Positions 1 to 8,933 of a stretch of DNA of 64,000 nucleotides are shown here, piece after piece. The stretch is taken from assembly GCA_036268455.1 (NCBI GenBank), contig DATAUD010000012.1, forward strand, positions 1-64,000, written 5' to 3'. Both the position numbers and the translations under genes were made by a program. The notes beneath the pieces are model-generated. The model was not told the origin of the DNA. It made no database searches and worked only from the letters and a program-made list of their open reading frames with translations. Each line of letters begins with the position of its first letter. Within the stretch, counting starts at the first letter, position 1. The DNA comes from DATAUD01 sp036268455 (GTDB lineage Bacteria > Verrucomicrobiota > Verrucomicrobiia > Limisphaerales > Palsa-1400).

Positions 1-109
1 AGTTTACAGGATGACAACCCGGTCCGATAGCGTGTTTTGGGATTTGATCGGGCTGCTATTGATAATGGTCACGGCAGGCGACATATTCGCTTGCGTGAAC
101 CAATCGCGC

Positions 110-135
110 AAAAACCAGCCTTTTTTAACGGGCTG
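110..135 (-). terminator. Probable terminator after glpD
   Basis: Read on the minus strand, just past the glpD stop codon, CAGCC and GGCTG form a 5-bp stem around a 10-base loop, followed by GTTTTTG. The stem is short, so strength is uncertain. The first 109 bases show no gene I can support. Confidence 0.5.
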
Positions 136-1707
136 CTAGGCGAAAAAATTCGCCGCGATTTGTTTGAACTCGCTGATCTGTTGCTCCTGCCACGATTTGT
201 CCCGTTGGAGTTCGCGAGCCATGAGGCGCGCCACGTCCGGCGCCATTGCCAGCGCCGCCCTTGAATTAAGGAACAGCGCCCGCGTTCGCCGCGCCAGCAC
301 ATCGTCCAGCGTCCGCGCCATTTCCTGTTGGACGGCCCATACAACTTGCGCTCCGCAAATCGGCAATGCCGGGTGCAATCGCTCCGCCAGTTCAGGCCGG
401 TCGCGCATCAATTGCTCAACGCTCGCGGCATCGGTCCCGTAAAACGACAGATTCTTGTCCGCCATTTTTTCTTTTGGGCAGCCGTGTATTGCTAATGTGC
501 GCGTCGGACTTGGTCGATCTTCCAATTGCGCCAGCACGATGACGTGGTCCACCGCGTCCTCGGCCATTTTCCGGTAGGTCGTCCATTTGCCGCCCGCGAT
601 TGTGAGCAGGCCGGACTTCGAAATAGTGATCGTATGTTCGCGCGACAATGCGGCGGTGCTCGAAGCCCGGTCCGCGCGGACCAAGGGGCGAATGCCGGTA
701 AACACGCTCAAAATATCGGCGCGGCTGGGCCGTCGCGAAAGATAATCCCCCGCCGTTTCGAGGATGAATTCAATTTCGCCCGCGAGCGGGTGCGGCTCCA
801 GGCTCACCTTGGGAATCGGCGTATCCGTCGTGCCCACCACGGCGTGACCGTGCCACGGAATCGCAAACATGACGCGCCCGTCCCGTGTGTGCGGAACCAT
901 GATCGCCGTGTCGCCGGGAAGAAAAGATTTATCCAGGACAATGTGAACGCCCTGGCTTGGCGCGACGAACGCCTCTTCGCGCGGATCGTCCATCAGCCGC
1001 AATTCATCGCAAAACGGCCCGGTCGCATTGACCACGCAACGGGCCTGCGCGCGATACTCCCGTCCTGTTTCCTGATCCCGGAATTCCAACCCGGACAGAA
1101 GCCCTTCCCCATTTTTTATCAACCCGGTAACGCGCGCATAATTCAAAAGGCAGGCGCCGTGTTCCGCCGCGGTCTGCGCAAGATTGATCAGCAAACGGCT
1201 GTCGTCAAATTGTCCATCGTGATAGAGCACGCCGCCGCGCAAGCCGTCGCGCTGCAACGTCGGAATTCGCGCCAGCACTTCGTCCGGCGAAAGCACCTTC
1301 GATCTGCCGAAGCCGTATTGGCCGGCCAGCAAGTCATAAACCTTCAGCCCGATCCCGTAAAACGGCGCTTCCCACCACTGATAGTTCGGCACCAGAAAAG
1401 GCATGTCGTGGACAAGGTGCGGTGCATTGCGGAACAACAGCCCGCGCTCCTTCAGCGCTTCCATGACCAGCGAAATATTTCCCTGTTGAAGATAACGCAC
1501 CCCTCCGTGCACCAGCTTCGTGGAACGACTCGAAGTCCCTTTCCCAAAGTCGCATTGTTCCAGCAGCAGGACTTGATAACCTCGTGCCGCCGCATCGACC
1601 GCAATGCCCATGCCGGTCGCGCCGCCGCCGACAACGGCAACGTCCCACGTCTTGTCCATTTCCAAAATTCGCCGTAAAAAATTCTCGCGGTTCACTTTTG
1701 GGAACAT
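136..1707 (-). CDS. glpD: FAD-dependent glycerol-3-phosphate dehydrogenase
   Basis: This enzyme oxidises sn-glycerol 3-phosphate to dihydroxyacetone phosphate and passes electrons to the quinone pool at the inner membrane face. The FAD-binding GGGATG lies at residues 27-32, followed by the family blocks GTSSRSTKLVHGGVRYL, YHDGQFDDSRL, VNATGPF, VVGTTDTP and TIAGGKWTTYRKMAE, with the usual C-terminal helical domain. I chose the ATG at 1707 (523 aa) because the preceding NRENFLRR-like leader matches relatives. An upstream ATG at 1788 would add 27 unlikely residues, and 1659 would trim the leader. A TACAAT -10-like hexamer at 1735-1740 also favours 1707. It is divergent from the GH39-like gene. 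Confidence 0.93.
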   Translation of the reverse strand: MFPKVNRENFLRRILEMDKTWDVAVVGGGATGMGIAVDAAARGYQVLLLEQCDFGKGTSSRSTKLVHGGVRYLQQGNISLVMEALKERGLLFRNAPHLVHDMPFLVPNYQWWEAPFYGIGLKVYDLLAGQYGFGRSKVLSPDEVLARIPTLQRDGLRGGVLYHDGQFDDSRLLINLAQTAAEHGACLLNYARVTGLIKNGEGLLSGLEFRDQETGREYRAQARCVVNATGPFCDELRLMDDPREEAFVAPSQGVHIVLDKSFLPGDTAIMVPHTRDGRVMFAIPWHGHAVVGTTDTPIPKVSLEPHPLAGEIEFILETAGDYLSRRPSRADILSVFTGIRPLVRADRASSTAALSREHTITISKSGLLTIAGGKWTTYRKMAEDAVDHVIVLAQLEDRPSPTRTLAIHGCPKEKMADKNLSFYGTDAASVEQLMRDRPELAERLHPALPICGAQVVWAVQQEMARTLDDVLARRTRALFLNSRAALAMAPDVARLMARELQRDKSWQEQQISEFKQIAANFFA

Positions 1708-1796
1708 GCGCCGAAAGCATTTCCAGCGCAATTCATTGTAACGGACCCAAAATGTCTCTTGTGACCCTTCTTTTTTCGGGTTAAGCAAGTCGCATC

Positions 1797-3461
1797 ATGC
1801 TGCGCGTTTTCCAATTCCTTTGTCTCTTCGCCATCATCAATCCCGCGTTGTTTGCCGAGCCTGTCACGATCACCGTCGATGCCGCCAAGCCGCTTGGCGA
1901 GTTGACTCCCATCTGGCGATTTTTTGGCGCGGACGAACCGAACTACGCTTATATGAAGAACGGGGAAAAATTATTGTCGGAACTAGGCAAGCTCGGCCAG
2001 CCGCAGGTTTATTTCCGCGCGCACCATCTCCTTACCAGCGGCGACGGTTCCTACGCGCTCAAATGGGGTTCCACCAGCGCCTACAAAGAAGGCGCCTCCG
2101 GCAATCCCATTTACGATTGGACAATCAACGACAAAATCTTTGACACTTATCTCGAATGCGGCATCAAGCCGTATGTGGAAATCGGTTTCATGCCCGAGGC
2201 CCTTTCAACCCATCCGCAAAATTATCCGCACAATCCGCCTGTGGACCAGCGCGCGCCCGTCGAGGGCGGCCAATCCTACCCGCCCAAAGACTACGCCAAG
2301 TGGGGCGAACTGGTGCATCAATGGGCCGCGCATTGCGTGGAAAAATATGGAAAGCCTGAAGTCGAACAATGGTATTGGGAAGTCTGGAACGAGCCGAACA
2401 TCAGTTATTGGCACGGTTCGCGCGCCGATTATTTCAAACTTTACGATTATGCTGTGGACGGCGTCCGCCGCGCCCTTCCAACGGCCCGCGTTGGCGGTCC
2501 CGAAACGGCCGGCGGCCCTGGTGGGAGGTTCCTCCGAGAATTCCTCGAACATTGCGCTCGCGGCACGAATTTCGTCACGGGCCAAATTGGTTCACCGCTC
2601 AATTTCATTTCATTCCACGCCAAAGGCTCCCCGGAATTTACCAACGGCCACGTTCGCATGGGCATGGCGAACCAGTTTAAAAATATGAACGACGCGTTCG
2701 GAGTCATCGCGTCGTTCCTGCAATTTAAAAATCTTCCGGTCATCATCGGCGAATCCGATCCCGAAGGGTGCGCCGCCTGCCGCGAACCTCGCGATGCCTA
2801 CCGAAACGGCACGATGTATTCCAGTTACACCGCCGCCAGTTTTGCTCGTGAATACGAACTCGCCGCCCGCCACGACATAAACCTTCAGGGTGCGTTGACC
2901 TGGGCCTTTGAATTCGAGAACCAGCCGCCGTTTGCGGGTTTTCGCCAGCTTGCCAGCGACGGCATTGACCTGCCTGTCCTCAACGTTTTTCGAATGTTCG
3001 GCAAAATGCGCGGCCAGCGTGTCGCCGTTGAAAGCACCGCCGGTCTCGACGCCCAAACCATCCTCAAATCCGGCGTTCGCGGCGCGCCGGATGTCTCGGC
3101 CCTCGCGAGCCTCGAGCAAAATCAGCTCGCCGTCATGGTCTGGCATTACCACGACGACGATCTTCCCGGTCCCGACGCTGATGTCGATTTAACGCTCCGC
3201 AATTTGCCCTTCGCCAGCGGCGCCGCGAAGCTTACGCAATATCGTATTGACTCCACGCACGGCAACTCCTACGCGGCGTGGTTGCGAATGGGATCGCCCC
3301 GTCCGCTTTCGCCGGAGCAATATTCCGAACTGGAAACCGCCGGCCAGCTTGCGGCGCTTGGCGCGCCCGAAAAAATCCAGATTGAAAACGGCAAAGCCAG
3401 CGTGAAACTCGATCTTCCTCGTCAAGGCGTCGCACTGCTAATCCTTGAGGCGACCGAGTGA
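1797..3461 (+). CDS. Exported GH39-like glycoside hydrolase (putative beta-xylosidase)
   Basis: The protein has a signal peptide of about 20 residues ending near LFA-EP, so it is exported. The body is a clan-A TIM barrel resembling GH39 beta-xylosidases. VWNEPN carries the likely acid/base Glu199, and the likely nucleophile is Glu319 in IIGESDPEG, which fits the family's spacing. A C-terminal beta-rich region follows. Length (554 aa) is normal for GH39. The substrate cannot be read from the sequence; beta-xylosides are the default guess and other glycosides are possible. It starts 90 bp from the divergent glpD start and ends 6 bp from the convergent sufT stop, so it is probably a single-gene unit. 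Confidence 0.82.
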   Translation: MLRVFQFLCLFAIINPALFAEPVTITVDAAKPLGELTPIWRFFGADEPNYAYMKNGEKLLSELGKLGQPQVYFRAHHLLTSGDGSYALKWGSTSAYKEGASGNPIYDWTINDKIFDTYLECGIKPYVEIGFMPEALSTHPQNYPHNPPVDQRAPVEGGQSYPPKDYAKWGELVHQWAAHCVEKYGKPEVEQWYWEVWNEPNISYWHGSRADYFKLYDYAVDGVRRALPTARVGGPETAGGPGGRFLREFLEHCARGTNFVTGQIGSPLNFISFHAKGSPEFTNGHVRMGMANQFKNMNDAFGVIASFLQFKNLPVIIGESDPEGCAACREPRDAYRNGTMYSSYTAASFAREYELAARHDINLQGALTWAFEFENQPPFAGFRQLASDGIDLPVLNVFRMFGKMRGQRVAVESTAGLDAQTILKSGVRGAPDVSALASLEQNQLAVMVWHYHDDDLPGPDADVDLTLRNLPFASGAAKLTQYRIDSTHGNSYAAWLRMGSPRPLSPEQYSELETAGQLAALGAPEKIQIENGKASVKLDLPRQGVALLILEATE

Positions 3462-3467
3462 ATTATA

Positions 3468-4019
3468 TCAATCGAGGCCGAGGGTTTTGCGGCCTTCGGC
3501 GGTGATCATGGATTGATGCCAGGGCGGTTCCCACACGATTTCAACTTCGGCCTCTTCAACCCCAGGGACATAGAGGAGCTTTTGCCGGGCGTCGGCGGCA
3601 ATGACGGTGCCCATTCCGCAACCCGGCGCGGTCAGTGTCATCTTGACGAGGACTTTGCTGCTGCCAGAGGGCAAGGTTTCGAGGTGAAGATCGTAGATTA
3701 AGCCGAGATCGACGATGTTGACGGGAATCTCCGGGTCGAAACAGCTTTTGAGTGTCGTCCAAAGTTGCTTTTCGTCGGCGGGACCGCTGGATTCGGGGCG
3801 CTTGCATACTTCCTCCATCAAACTGGTGGTTGGCTTGATGCCCAGGGCGTCGGCGTCTTTGGCGGCGATCCGAAAAAGGCCGCCGGGAGTGTGGACGGTG
3901 TAGTTTCCACCCAGAGTTTGAACGATGTCCACTTCGCAACCCGCGTGAAGCGTCACCGTGCTGCCAAGGGGGATTTGAACAGCTTCGCAATCGCGGGTCA
4001 GTTTTAGGGAATCGTTCAT
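3468..4019 (-). CDS. sufT: SufT-type Fe-S cluster assembly protein (MIP18/DUF59)
   Basis: This is a SufT-like factor thought to help mature or repair iron-sulfur proteins in the cytoplasm. The N-terminal SufT-specific part (DCEAVQIPLGSTVTL, then a GGNYTVHTPGGLFRI block) precedes a DUF59 domain with DPEIPVNIVDLGLIYD at residues 95-110 and the conserved TAPGCGMG containing Cys134. Its 183 aa length is typical. It overlaps the upstream galM by 4 bp (ATGA), so the two are translationally coupled although functionally unrelated. No sufBCDS genes are nearby, so this is an orphan copy relative to the usual suf cluster. Confidence 0.9.
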   Translation of the reverse strand: MNDSLKLTRDCEAVQIPLGSTVTLHAGCEVDIVQTLGGNYTVHTPGGLFRIAAKDADALGIKPTTSLMEEVCKRPESSGPADEKQLWTTLKSCFDPEIPVNIVDLGLIYDLHLETLPSGSSKVLVKMTLTAPGCGMGTVIAADARQKLLYVPGVEEAEVEIVWEPPWHQSMITAEGRKTLGLD

Positions 4020-5092
4020 TTGGTGGAGAGTTTATATATGACTGAGTGACGGTACGTCTGGCCTGGCTTGAGCACGATGCTGGGAAAATTCGGGTGGTGC
4101 GGAGAATCGGGGAAAAACTGCGGTTCGAGACAAAAGGCGCAACGGGGGTGATAGGCCGTGCCGGCTTTTCCGGTGATTGTCCCATTGAGGAAATTGCCGG
4201 TGTAAAATTGCACGCCGGGAAGGTCTGAAAAAACTTCAAGAATCCGCCCGCTCCCAGGCTCGGAAGCGCAGGCAATGCGATCGAGCCGGCCCATTGGATG
4301 ATTGACGATGAAGTTGTGATCGTAGCCGTGGCCCAATTTGATCTGCTCTTCGTCCTGATCGATGCGGGCGCCGATGGTGGTCGCCTGGTGGAAATCAAAG
4401 GGGGTGCCACGAACGGGCCTGAGTTCGCCGGTGGGAATAAGGTTGGAATCCACAGGAGTGAAGCGATCCGCTTCAATTTGCATTTGATGTCCAAGGATAT
4501 CGCCCTGGCACGCGAGGTTGAAATAGGAGTGCTGCGTCAGATTGACAATGGTCGGCTGGTCGGTGGAAGCCTCAAAATCGACGCGCAAACTGTTGTCATC
4601 GGCCAGGCTGTAGGTTGTCTTGACTTCGAGGTTGCCGGGATAGCCTTCTTCGCCGGCTTTGCTCAAATAAAACAGTTCCAGCGCGGGCCCGGTGGCAACG
4701 TGGGCCAATGTCGGCTGCCAAATGACTTTGTCAAAACCCTTGAGGCCGCCGTGGAGGGAGTTTGGGCCGTTGTTGATGGCGAGGGAATAGGTTTTATCCT
4801 CGAGCGTGAAGCGGCCGCCGGCGATGCGGTTGGCGCAACGTCCGACGAGCGCGCCGAAATAGGGGTTTTTCTCCAGGTAGCCGCGCAAATGATCGTAGCC
4901 GAGGACGATGTCTCCTAGGTTTCCGTTGCGGTCGGGCGCCAGGAGGGAGACAAGGATTCCGCCGTAAGTGCAAACACGCGCCTCAACGCCATTGCTGTTT
5001 TTGAGGGTATAAATGGCGACGGGCGTGCCATCCGGCAAGTTCCCGAACGGGGCGGAAGTGATGCCGGCGGCGGGTGTTTTCGAGTTTTGCAT
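4016..5092 (-). CDS. galM: Aldose 1-epimerase (galactose mutarotase)
   Basis: GalM interconverts alpha and beta anomers of galactose and other aldoses. Family blocks are present in order: GRCANRIAGGRFTL, SLHGGLKGFDK, LTQHSYFNL with catalytic His188, GYDHNFIV, and CLEPQFFPDSPHHPNFPS with the catalytic base Glu323. At 358 aa it has the usual length. There is no signal peptide, so it is cytoplasmic. It is the first gene of a two-gene unit with sufT. A possible promoter lies directly upstream, with a leader of at most a few bases. Confidence 0.95.
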   Translation of the reverse strand: MQNSKTPAAGITSAPFGNLPDGTPVAIYTLKNSNGVEARVCTYGGILVSLLAPDRNGNLGDIVLGYDHLRGYLEKNPYFGALVGRCANRIAGGRFTLEDKTYSLAINNGPNSLHGGLKGFDKVIWQPTLAHVATGPALELFYLSKAGEEGYPGNLEVKTTYSLADDNSLRVDFEASTDQPTIVNLTQHSYFNLACQGDILGHQMQIEADRFTPVDSNLIPTGELRPVRGTPFDFHQATTIGARIDQDEEQIKLGHGYDHNFIVNHPMGRLDRIACASEPGSGRILEVFSDLPGVQFYTGNFLNGTITGKAGTAYHPRCAFCLEPQFFPDSPHHPNFPSIVLKPGQTYRHSVIYKLSTK

Positions 5093-5100
5093 GTATTTCG

Positions 5101-5129
5101 TACTTAATGCGAAGATGAGGTTTGAACAA
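5101..5129 (-). promoter_or_regulatory. Possible galM promoter
   Basis: On the minus strand, TTGTTC (5124-5129) and TAAGTA (5101-5106) are separated by 17 bp. The -10 element sits 8 bp before the galM ATG. The hexamers are only partial matches to consensus. Confidence 0.3.
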
Positions 5130-5156
5130 GGAAAAGAATGCCCGAATCTGAATTTG

Positions 5157-6179
5157 TCATTTGCTATTCGGCAAGACCCAGAGGTCGCTGTGCAGCAAAC
5201 CCCAGTCGAAGGTTTTGCGCCGGCTTAACGAAAAGCCGCGGCGGGCTAGAAATTCGTCGGGCGGCGTGAGTTTGGAGGCGGGCAGTGCCGTTGCCCAGCG
5301 GAAGAAAAGGTACATCATTTCCAGAATTGCGCGCGCGCGCCATTTGGCGGGGCCGGCGGATGGCTCCTGGAAATCGGACAATAACCAATTTGCGCCGGGG
5401 GCGGCCATGGAGGCCAGTTGGGTCGAAACACGGTCGAGTTGATCCGGGCGGAAACAATCGAGGACGAAATGCGTGGCGATCAAGTCGTATTGGCGGGCGG
5501 CGTTCCATTTCAGGATGTCGGCATGGATGAATTCGACGCGGGCGTCGGAAAGGTTCGCGGCGCGAAGGCGGTTTTTCGCGGCTTCCAACATGCGCGCGCT
5601 GGCATCGACACAGGTGCATTGGACGTTGGGATGGGCTTTTAAAAGGGCTGCGACGAACGGGCCGTGGCCTTCGCCAACGACCAGCGCGCGGCGCGGAGGC
5701 GGGATCGTGGAAAGAAATGTCGCGCGGCATCGCTGCAATTTTCGCCCGGCCAGCAGCCATTCCATCCAGCGATAGTGCGGCGCCAGCCAATCGAAATTGG
5801 CGGCGTCCCTCGCCGGACGCGAATAGGCGAGGCGCCACCATCCGTAGGCAACCGCGCTGCCGCAAGCGTAGGAGACGGCGTCCCAGGGGTCGCCGGTGGT
5901 TGGCAGGATATGGGGGCCGATGAGTTCAAAGAGGATGGACCAGCCGATGACGTGACCAGCCACTTCGGCGAAGGTCGGAGCGGAGTCACGGCCGCGAATG
6001 CCAAGCCAGCGCTGGATCAACAAAACGACGGGTAACGCGCAGGGGATGAGAAGCGTGTCGTTGAACCAGTTATGGAAGAACGCAATGTGACAATGAGGTT
6101 TGATCAACCACCGGTTCGCGGCGTAAAGCGCGCAACTCAACAAAAAGAGGGGATCGAAAACGTATCCAAACGGCTTCAC
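5157..6179 (-). CDS. Membrane-anchored class I SAM-dependent methyltransferase (fusion)
   Basis: The first 130 or so residues hold about four hydrophobic stretches (for example FLLSCALYAANRWL and LLIPCALPVVLLI) and form a membrane domain. Residues from about 165 to the end are a Rossmann-fold methyltransferase. Motif I reads ALVVGEGHGPF, the acidic ribose-binding residue is in CVDAS, and FIHADIL and YDLIATHFVLDCF follow. The methyl acceptor is unknown. The start is GTG at 6179, since no ATG fits. The membrane domain resembles a small integral-membrane module that I cannot name. The fusion suggests a lipid or membrane-bound substrate, which is inference. Confidence 0.78.
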   Translation of the reverse strand: MKPFGYVFDPLFLLSCALYAANRWLIKPHCHIAFFHNWFNDTLLIPCALPVVLLIQRWLGIRGRDSAPTFAEVAGHVIGWSILFELIGPHILPTTGDPWDAVSYACGSAVAYGWWRLAYSRPARDAANFDWLAPHYRWMEWLLAGRKLQRCRATFLSTIPPPRRALVVGEGHGPFVAALLKAHPNVQCTCVDASARMLEAAKNRLRAANLSDARVEFIHADILKWNAARQYDLIATHFVLDCFRPDQLDRVSTQLASMAAPGANWLLSDFQEPSAGPAKWRARAILEMMYLFFRWATALPASKLTPPDEFLARRGFSLSRRKTFDWGLLHSDLWVLPNSK

Positions 6180-6253
6180 AAAAGCGCGAGGATAATCAGA
6201 CCGAGGCCGAATCCCAGCAGGATTTTCAGGAGCAAAACTTTAGTTAAAATCAC
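6176..6253 (-). CDS. Possible 25-aa hydrophobic leader peptide
   Basis: A GTG-initiated reading frame encodes 25 residues, almost all Leu, Ile, Val, Gly or Ala (VILTKVLLLKILLGFGLGLI, then ILALL). Its stop overlaps the GTG start of the methyltransferase gene in the string GTGA. It could be a small membrane peptide or coupled leader, or the remnant of a longer membrane-domain N-terminus in another frame. There is no clear ribosome binding site. Confidence 0.22.
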   Translation of the reverse strand: MILTKVLLLKILLGFGLGLIILALL

Positions 6254-6353
6254 GGCTTAAAGCATAACGGCGAGGCAATGGAATGTCCAGTTCGCCATTT
6301 TTGAGGATCAGAAAAAGATTGTCAGCGGCGCGCTGTTTTCAGAGGCTTATGTC

Positions 6354-6782
6354 ATGGCGAAACAAGCGCTCGGACGGGATTTGGGAACGTTGATGGGCCG
6401 CAATCCCAAAGAGAGCGGCACGGTTTCCCCCGCACCGCCGAATCCAGCGCCGATGGGAGCGGGCGTGCGTTCGCTGGTGCAAAAACAGGCGCTCGCATCA
6501 ACCCCCACTTCGCCTGGTATCCCGCGATGGTATTTGCTGGCGGGTGACACGGTGCTGGTGGGGTTGGCGTTGATCACGCTTTTGAAAAGTCCGCGTCCTC
6601 TTTCGTTGCCCGCGGAGATTTTCTGCATCGCGACGCTGGTGCTGGCGGCAATCCTCGGAGTGATCGCGGTTTTGACGTCGGCAAAACAGTCGTTACGCAC
6701 TGGCGCTGGTGTAACGCCGAATGGAGAAGCGCCAAAACAGTTCCGAAATCACAAAACAAACGCACCCAACGCCGAGCAATAG
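6354..6782 (+). CDS. Small membrane protein of unknown function
   Basis: The 142-aa product starts with a polar, Pro-rich N-terminal half (about residues 1-58). Two transmembrane segments follow (around YLLAGDTVLVGLALITLL and IFCIATLVLAAILGVIAVL), then a short polar tail. The two helices form a hairpin, so both ends should face the same side of the membrane. I recognise no family. Its last 90 bp overlap the 3' end of the convergent permease gene, which is unusual but does not disturb either frame. The ATG at 6354 is the only reasonable start. Confidence 0.6.
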   Translation: MAKQALGRDLGTLMGRNPKESGTVSPAPPNPAPMGAGVRSLVQKQALASTPTSPGIPRWYLLAGDTVLVGLALITLLKSPRPLSLPAEIFCIATLVLAAILGVIAVLTSAKQSLRTGAGVTPNGEAPKQFRNHKTNAPNAEQ

Positions 6783-7517
6783 GAACATCTGGCCGGGTGA
6801 TTCCAAACGGTGGAGAAGAAGGCGCACCGGGACGTTGACCACCAGCAGCATCGGGATTGCGAAGGTGAAGAATGCCCGGAAAAAGCCCTGGAATGCTTCG
6901 TCTGGCATGCGGGCGAGGTTGAAAAGGCTGTAGTAACCCCAGACAATTCCCTGCGCGCGGACGGTCCAGAACGCCACGCTGGCAAGAAGGAACATGAGCG
7001 AATAGTGAATGAGGATTCCGACGAGGCACAGCAACGCAAAGCCGATGATTTCCAACGGCGAGGGCACCCAGTGCATTTTGTGCGCGGCATAAACCATTAC
7101 CGCCAAACCCGAGGCGGCGTTGACAAAACCGCCGAGGTCCACTTGCCGCAATGAGATTAAAAAGCGGACGTTGACGGGAAGCAACAGCATGAAATCCAGG
7201 CGGCCGGTGCGGATCAATTCGGAGAGTCCCGTGCAATTTGTGAGGAAGAACGCTTGAAAGGTTTCTTGTATGACGTGGCTTGCGCCCACGAGCATGATCA
7301 CCTCCCATTTTGTCCATGTCGCGATATGGTCAGTATGCAAATAAATGACGCCGATGAAACTGAGTTGCAGGCCGAACCATAAAAATTCGACGAGGATCCA
7401 AAGCAAAAAATTGCTTTTGAAACTCATTTCGCGGACGACAGAATTGCGCCATAGCGCCGCGTAAATCGAGGCGTAGCGGCGAAGGCGCGCGGGAAAGTTG
7501 GGGTTTTCCGGGTTCAT
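6693..7517 (-). CDS. ABC-2 type transporter permease (second subunit)
   Basis: This integral membrane protein has about six transmembrane segments and resembles the ABC2_membrane_6 (PF06182) permeases that pair with a daunorubicin-type ATPase. Recognisable stretches are SFKSNFLLWILVEFLWF near the N-terminus and GRLDFMLLLPVN in the middle. The ATG at 7517 is preceded directly by CGGAGG and overlaps the stop of the upstream permease by 4 bp (ATGA), so the two subunits are coupled and probably form a heterodimer. No ATPase gene is adjacent; the best candidate in the window is at 44424-45401. The exported substrate is unknown. Confidence 0.85.
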   Translation of the reverse strand: MNPENPNFPARLRRYASIYAALWRNSVVREMSFKSNFLLWILVEFLWFGLQLSFIGVIYLHTDHIATWTKWEVIMLVGASHVIQETFQAFFLTNCTGLSELIRTGRLDFMLLLPVNVRFLISLRQVDLGGFVNAASGLAVMVYAAHKMHWVPSPLEIIGFALLCLVGILIHYSLMFLLASVAFWTVRAQGIVWGYYSLFNLARMPDEAFQGFFRAFFTFAIPMLLVVNVPVRLLLHRLESPGQMFLLLGVGCVCFVISELFWRFSIRRYTSASA

Positions 7518-8359
7518 CCTCCGACGGCGGAATATTTTCGGATGCCGCGGCTCCAAACCATCCGGGCCAGCAGATAAAAGAAGAAGGTCCATGCGGCCTG
7601 AGTGGCAAGGCCCCGCCAAAGCGCCGCTCCCCGCGCCTGACCGAGGTAAACGCTGACGGGAAAAAAGAGGAGATAGGGAAAGGGCGTGAAATTGAGGGCG
7701 TGCTCGATTGCCGGCGGAAGGATGTTGAGAGGAAACAAATGGCCGCCGGCAATGTATTCAAAGGCGAAAATGATGAAAATAAGGGTCGAGACTTCCAGCA
7801 GCCAGAAGGCCGTCAGCGCCATTGTGTACGACATGAAGAATTGCAGCAGTCCAGTCAATAATACGGAGAGAGCCGAGCAAGCCAGGGCCGTGGCATCCGG
7901 CGGGGCCACGAAGTACTTGCGAAGCCAGAAAATAAAAATACCAACTGGCAGCAGGGAGGCGGCGGTAAAGATGATTTTGCCGGAGAAAAAAAGGCAGAGG
8001 CGGTAAGTCAAATAATTGATCGGTTTGAGAAGGAATTGGCTGATGTTGCCGTCCTTGATGTCCGCCGCGATCTGCCAGTCGTCCTCGTTCACGGCGGTGA
8101 AAGTGTCCACCAGCGTGACGAGCAAGTAATAGGAGATCATTCCCGAAAGCGTGTAGCCGGCGACGTTGGAGGAACTTTGCCCGTGGTAAACTGTGCGCCA
8201 CAGATAGATGGTCGCCAGCAACGGGACCAATCCGAAGGCGGCGCGAATGAAAAAATTGAAGCGATACACCAGGGTGTTGGCGAAACCGATTTTGATGACG
8301 TGCCAGTATTTTCGCACGGCGGTTATTACGCCATGACCGGCTCCGCGAATGCCGCCCAT
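7514..8359 (-). CDS. ABC-2 type transporter permease (first subunit)
   Basis: A 281-aa polytopic membrane protein, distantly similar to the permease encoded just downstream and of the same ABC2_membrane_6-like type. The N-terminal pattern KYWHVIKIGFANTLVYRFNF and the conserved DGNISQFLLKPINYL loop are typical of this group. The only usable start is the ATG at 8359, which puts 34 bp of overlap on the end of maf. The gene order maf, permease, permease suggests one leftward transcript. The partner ATPase is not in this cluster. Confidence 0.85.
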   Translation of the reverse strand: MGGIRGAGHGVITAVRKYWHVIKIGFANTLVYRFNFFIRAAFGLVPLLATIYLWRTVYHGQSSSNVAGYTLSGMISYYLLVTLVDTFTAVNEDDWQIAADIKDGNISQFLLKPINYLTYRLCLFFSGKIIFTAASLLPVGIFIFWLRKYFVAPPDATALACSALSVLLTGLLQFFMSYTMALTAFWLLEVSTLIFIIFAFEYIAGGHLFPLNILPPAIEHALNFTPFPYLLFFPVSVYLGQARGAALWRGLATQAAWTFFFYLLARMVWSRGIRKYSAVGG

Positions 8360-8910
8360 TCCGCCTCGAATCGTTCCAGCGGGAGGCCGATAACGTTGGT
8401 GAAAGAGCCGGAAATCGCTTCGACCAGCACGTCGCCCTGTTCCTGGATTCCGTAACCGCCGGCTTTATCCAGGGGATTGGTCTGGCTGTGGTAGTGGCGG
8501 ATTTGCTCCAGAGTCAGGGGCCGAAAAGTCACATCGGTATATTCGGAAAATACCTTCTGGTGATGGGCGCGGAGATGAATCAAGCAAACACCTGTGACAA
8601 CCTGGTGGCGCCTGCCCTGGAGGGCCATTAACATTTGTTCAGCCTCACGCAACGTCGCAGGCTTGCCGAAAAGACGATCCGCCGCAACCACAACTGTGTC
8701 CACTCCCAAAATAACGGCGTCGGGATATTTTTTGGAAACGGCGCGGGCCTTGCGGTAAGCGTTGATCTGCGCGACCTCTCCCGCGCTCAACGCGCCGCCC
8801 TCGACTTCAGGAATGTTGCTGGGGACTACTTTAAATTCCAAGCCAAGCTGCCGCAACAAGTCAGCACGGCGAGGCGAGGTTGAGGCCAGAATGAGCGTTG
8901 GTGAATTCAT
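8326..8910 (-). CDS. maf: Maf-family nucleoside triphosphate pyrophosphatase
   Basis: Maf proteins hydrolyse non-canonical or modified nucleoside triphosphates to monophosphates and have been linked to cell-division arrest. The start has the hallmark LILASTSPRRADLLRQLGL with the phosphate-binding loop. GVDTVVVAADRLFGKP, the GRRHQVVTGV block and AGGYGIQEQG follow in the expected order. At 194 aa it has family length. It is cytoplasmic and precedes the permease genes, overlapping the first by 34 bp, and lies 23 bp downstream of the DUF1802 gene. Confidence 0.94.
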   Translation of the reverse strand: MNSPTLILASTSPRRADLLRQLGLEFKVVPSNIPEVEGGALSAGEVAQINAYRKARAVSKKYPDAVILGVDTVVVAADRLFGKPATLREAEQMLMALQGRRHQVVTGVCLIHLRAHHQKVFSEYTDVTFRPLTLEQIRHYHSQTNPLDKAGGYGIQEQGDVLVEAISGSFTNVIGLPLERFEAEWAAFAEPVMA

Positions 8911-8933
8911 GTCTTGCGTTCCCAGTCAGAAAT

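Noticed and set aside
526..1677. A 383-codon open frame on the plus strand inside glpD
   Set aside because: It is antisense to a well-conserved GlpD, its residue composition is Arg/His/Gln-rich without any domain, and long antisense frames are expected at this GC content.
4298..4918. A 206-codon plus-strand frame across galM
   Set aside because: Antisense to a conserved mutarotase, without recognisable motifs.
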